Shown here one piece after another: positions 40,941 to 41,820 of a DNA stretch of 41,820 bases; the first letter of the stretch is position 1; each line of letters starts with the position of its first letter. A program made the translations under genes and the position numbers. The stretch lies in assembly GCA_025060675.1 (NCBI GenBank), contig JANXBI010000066.1:1-41820 (forward strand), given 5' to 3'. The DNA is from Candidatus Caldatribacterium sp. Its GTDB lineage: Bacteria > Atribacterota > Atribacteria > Atribacterales > Caldatribacteriaceae. Under the pieces are notes generated by a model. The model did not search any database, was not told the DNA's origin, and saw nothing but the letters and a program-made list of their open reading frames with translations.

Positions 40941-41612
40941 TTATCTGGGACCCCTTTGAGACTTCCACACGCTGTGAAGCGAACCTGTTGTACCACTGCC
41001 ACCTGATGCACCAAAATAACTTGTAGCAATACTGGCAAGAATAAGAACCGTACAGTCTTTCTGGGGATCGCGACAAAACACGAGTGCACTTCGAACCGCC
41101 TCAAGGAGCGCAGGCGTGGGAATGAAATTCGGGATATCACTACATCTCACCACGCCCTTCCCATACATTTCAACCGCTACTTCGTAGATAATGACCTGAG
41201 CAGTGGTATAAACGTTCACCTCTCCGACATCATTCACTCCACCGCTTGCAAGAGTGAAACCTTTTTTCACTCGAGCACTTCCACCAGGAACCTGAGCGTA
41301 AAGGATGTAACAGGTACTTCTGGCTCCGGCTATTTCATACGCTCCACAGATATCCGTTTGAGTAAAGAGGAGACCTCCATTCTCTCCGTAGAGAATCACC
41401 TGGGCCTGAGGAACGGGAACATGATCCCCAAAAACCTGCGATTGAGAACACAAGACCCCAAAACAACGATTCTCCTCAGGCAGAGTTACTGTGCCACGGA
41501 CGATTGCCCTTCCCGGAGACCCAAATTGAGCAGGCGCAAAGCAACCCGAAAGGAGAAACATACCAACAAGGGAAGCCACAAATGCCACTGTGTGGGGAAA
41601 CCTCCGCATCAT
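40941..41612 (-). pseudogene. Truncated Cys-containing lipoprotein gene
   Basis: The 223-residue open frame begins with a lipoprotein signal (MMRRFPHTVAFVASLVGMFL, lipobox LSGC) after AAGGGGTG 6 nt upstream. Residues about 35-130 form a carboxypeptidase-regulatory/Ig-like sandwich (GRAIVRGTVTLPEENR, PVPQAQVILYGENGG, FTQTDICGAYEIAG, GGVNDVGEVNVY). It ends at KSQRGPR*, but the next frame continues the protein-like reading (ASQRVEVSKGSQIIEIG), so the stop looks like a frameshift. It might still make a truncated lipoprotein. Confidence 0.6.
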
Positions 41613-41820
41613 CCAACACCCCTTCTTGAGAGTTTAAACCTAGAAGGTAATAATACGGGGCAAAACCCGTGGTGAAAATGAAATATTTCCTACCCGCAAG
41701 AAGGGGAGGAGAAAAAGATGCAGAGCTCCTCCTTTTGAGAAGCTCTACACCATCAAGTTGTTATCCACACCCCGTCACCTTGGACAACCAGGGCAGGGAG
41801 AGAAAGGTGGCACAAGAGGC
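41613..41820. other. Right edge, no gene seen, one DnaA-box match
   Basis: No gene is supported in these 208 bp. TATTAT on the minus strand near 41649-41656 is a possible -10 for the lipoprotein gene. TTATCCACA at 41761-41769 is a perfect match to the DnaA-box consensus, but it stands alone. A stem GGAGGAG/CTCCTCC with TTTT (41705-41736) is a weak terminator-like hairpin. Confidence 0.4.

Noticed and set aside
41705..41738. Ribosome-site-like GGGGAGGAG with a six-codon frame (MQSSSF) and a hairpin
   Set aside because: A leader peptide needs a downstream gene to regulate, and the window ends; the hairpin arms are explained equally well by chance in purine-rich DNA.
41761..41769. Replication origin at the right edge
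   Set aside because: A single DnaA-box match with no dnaA, dnaN or box cluster in the window is not enough.

Overview
The window looks like a chromosomal segment from a thermophilic, diderm (outer-membrane) bacterium. The outer membrane is indicated by an SLH-domain/coiled-coil/beta-barrel porin ending in phenylalanine, an LptA-like protein and an LptD-like protein. Thermophily is suggested by a branched-polyamine synthase of the BpsA type. Atribacterota (Caldatribacterium-like) or another deep-branching thermophilic diderm would fit, but this assignment is inference and no phylogenetic marker settles it. Most of the DNA is ordinary, densely packed operons. The irregular spots are the left edge (CRISPR), the stretch after the tRNA gene (decayed helicase) and the right edge (broken lipoprotein gene).

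Layout, left to right. 1-243: end of a CRISPR array with a strange inverted duplication of its last repeat-spacer unit; no cas genes are visible. 343-1478: a secreted protein and a divergent GNAT acetyltransferase. 1838-2959 (+): a Rad52-type annealing protein followed by an AmaP-like membrane protein. 2924-4906 (-): bactofilin, a HypE-like protein and an ICMT-like methyltransferase, all overlapping. 4981-6714 (-): the SLH porin with its own terminator and a long leader. 6980-12386 (-): envelope operon lptA-like, lptD-like, lipoprotein, clostripain-family lipoprotein, bpsA. 12441-13091 (+): endonuclease III.

13030-20756 (-): vitamin B12 uptake. A cobalamin riboswitch precedes btuF; a small opposite-strand gene follows; then come btuC, btuD (with an extra C-terminal domain), a DUF4384/Ig-like secreted protein, a PAS-GGDEF diguanylate cyclase and an unknown protein, tightly spaced. 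21069-21143 is tRNA-Val(UAC), followed by about 400 bp of a frame-disrupted RecQ-like helicase gene that ends in a terminator. 22118-22633: nitroreductase. 22990-26813 (+): a complete four-gene ABC importer (permease, ATPase, binding protein, permease) of the iron/polyamine/phosphonate type.

26856-32551 (-): metal homeostasis: a DtxR/MntR-family regulator, feoA, feoB, a hidden FeoB-associated Cys-rich mini-protein and a CopA-type copper ATPase. A perfect palindrome just downstream of the promoter, repeated in looser form between feoA and feoB, is a likely operator. 32762-38077 (-): a giant alpha-2-macroglobulin with a CLEQ thioester. 38113-40363 (-): a PfkB sugar kinase with a GatZ/KbaZ-like protein. 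40531-41612 (-): a lipoprotein gene that appears broken by frameshifts.

Promoters here repeatedly use an extended -10 (TGTGGTATAMT or TGNTATAMT), sometimes placed on the stop codon of the preceding gene, and two genes have a perfect -10 only 6-7 nt from their ATG.
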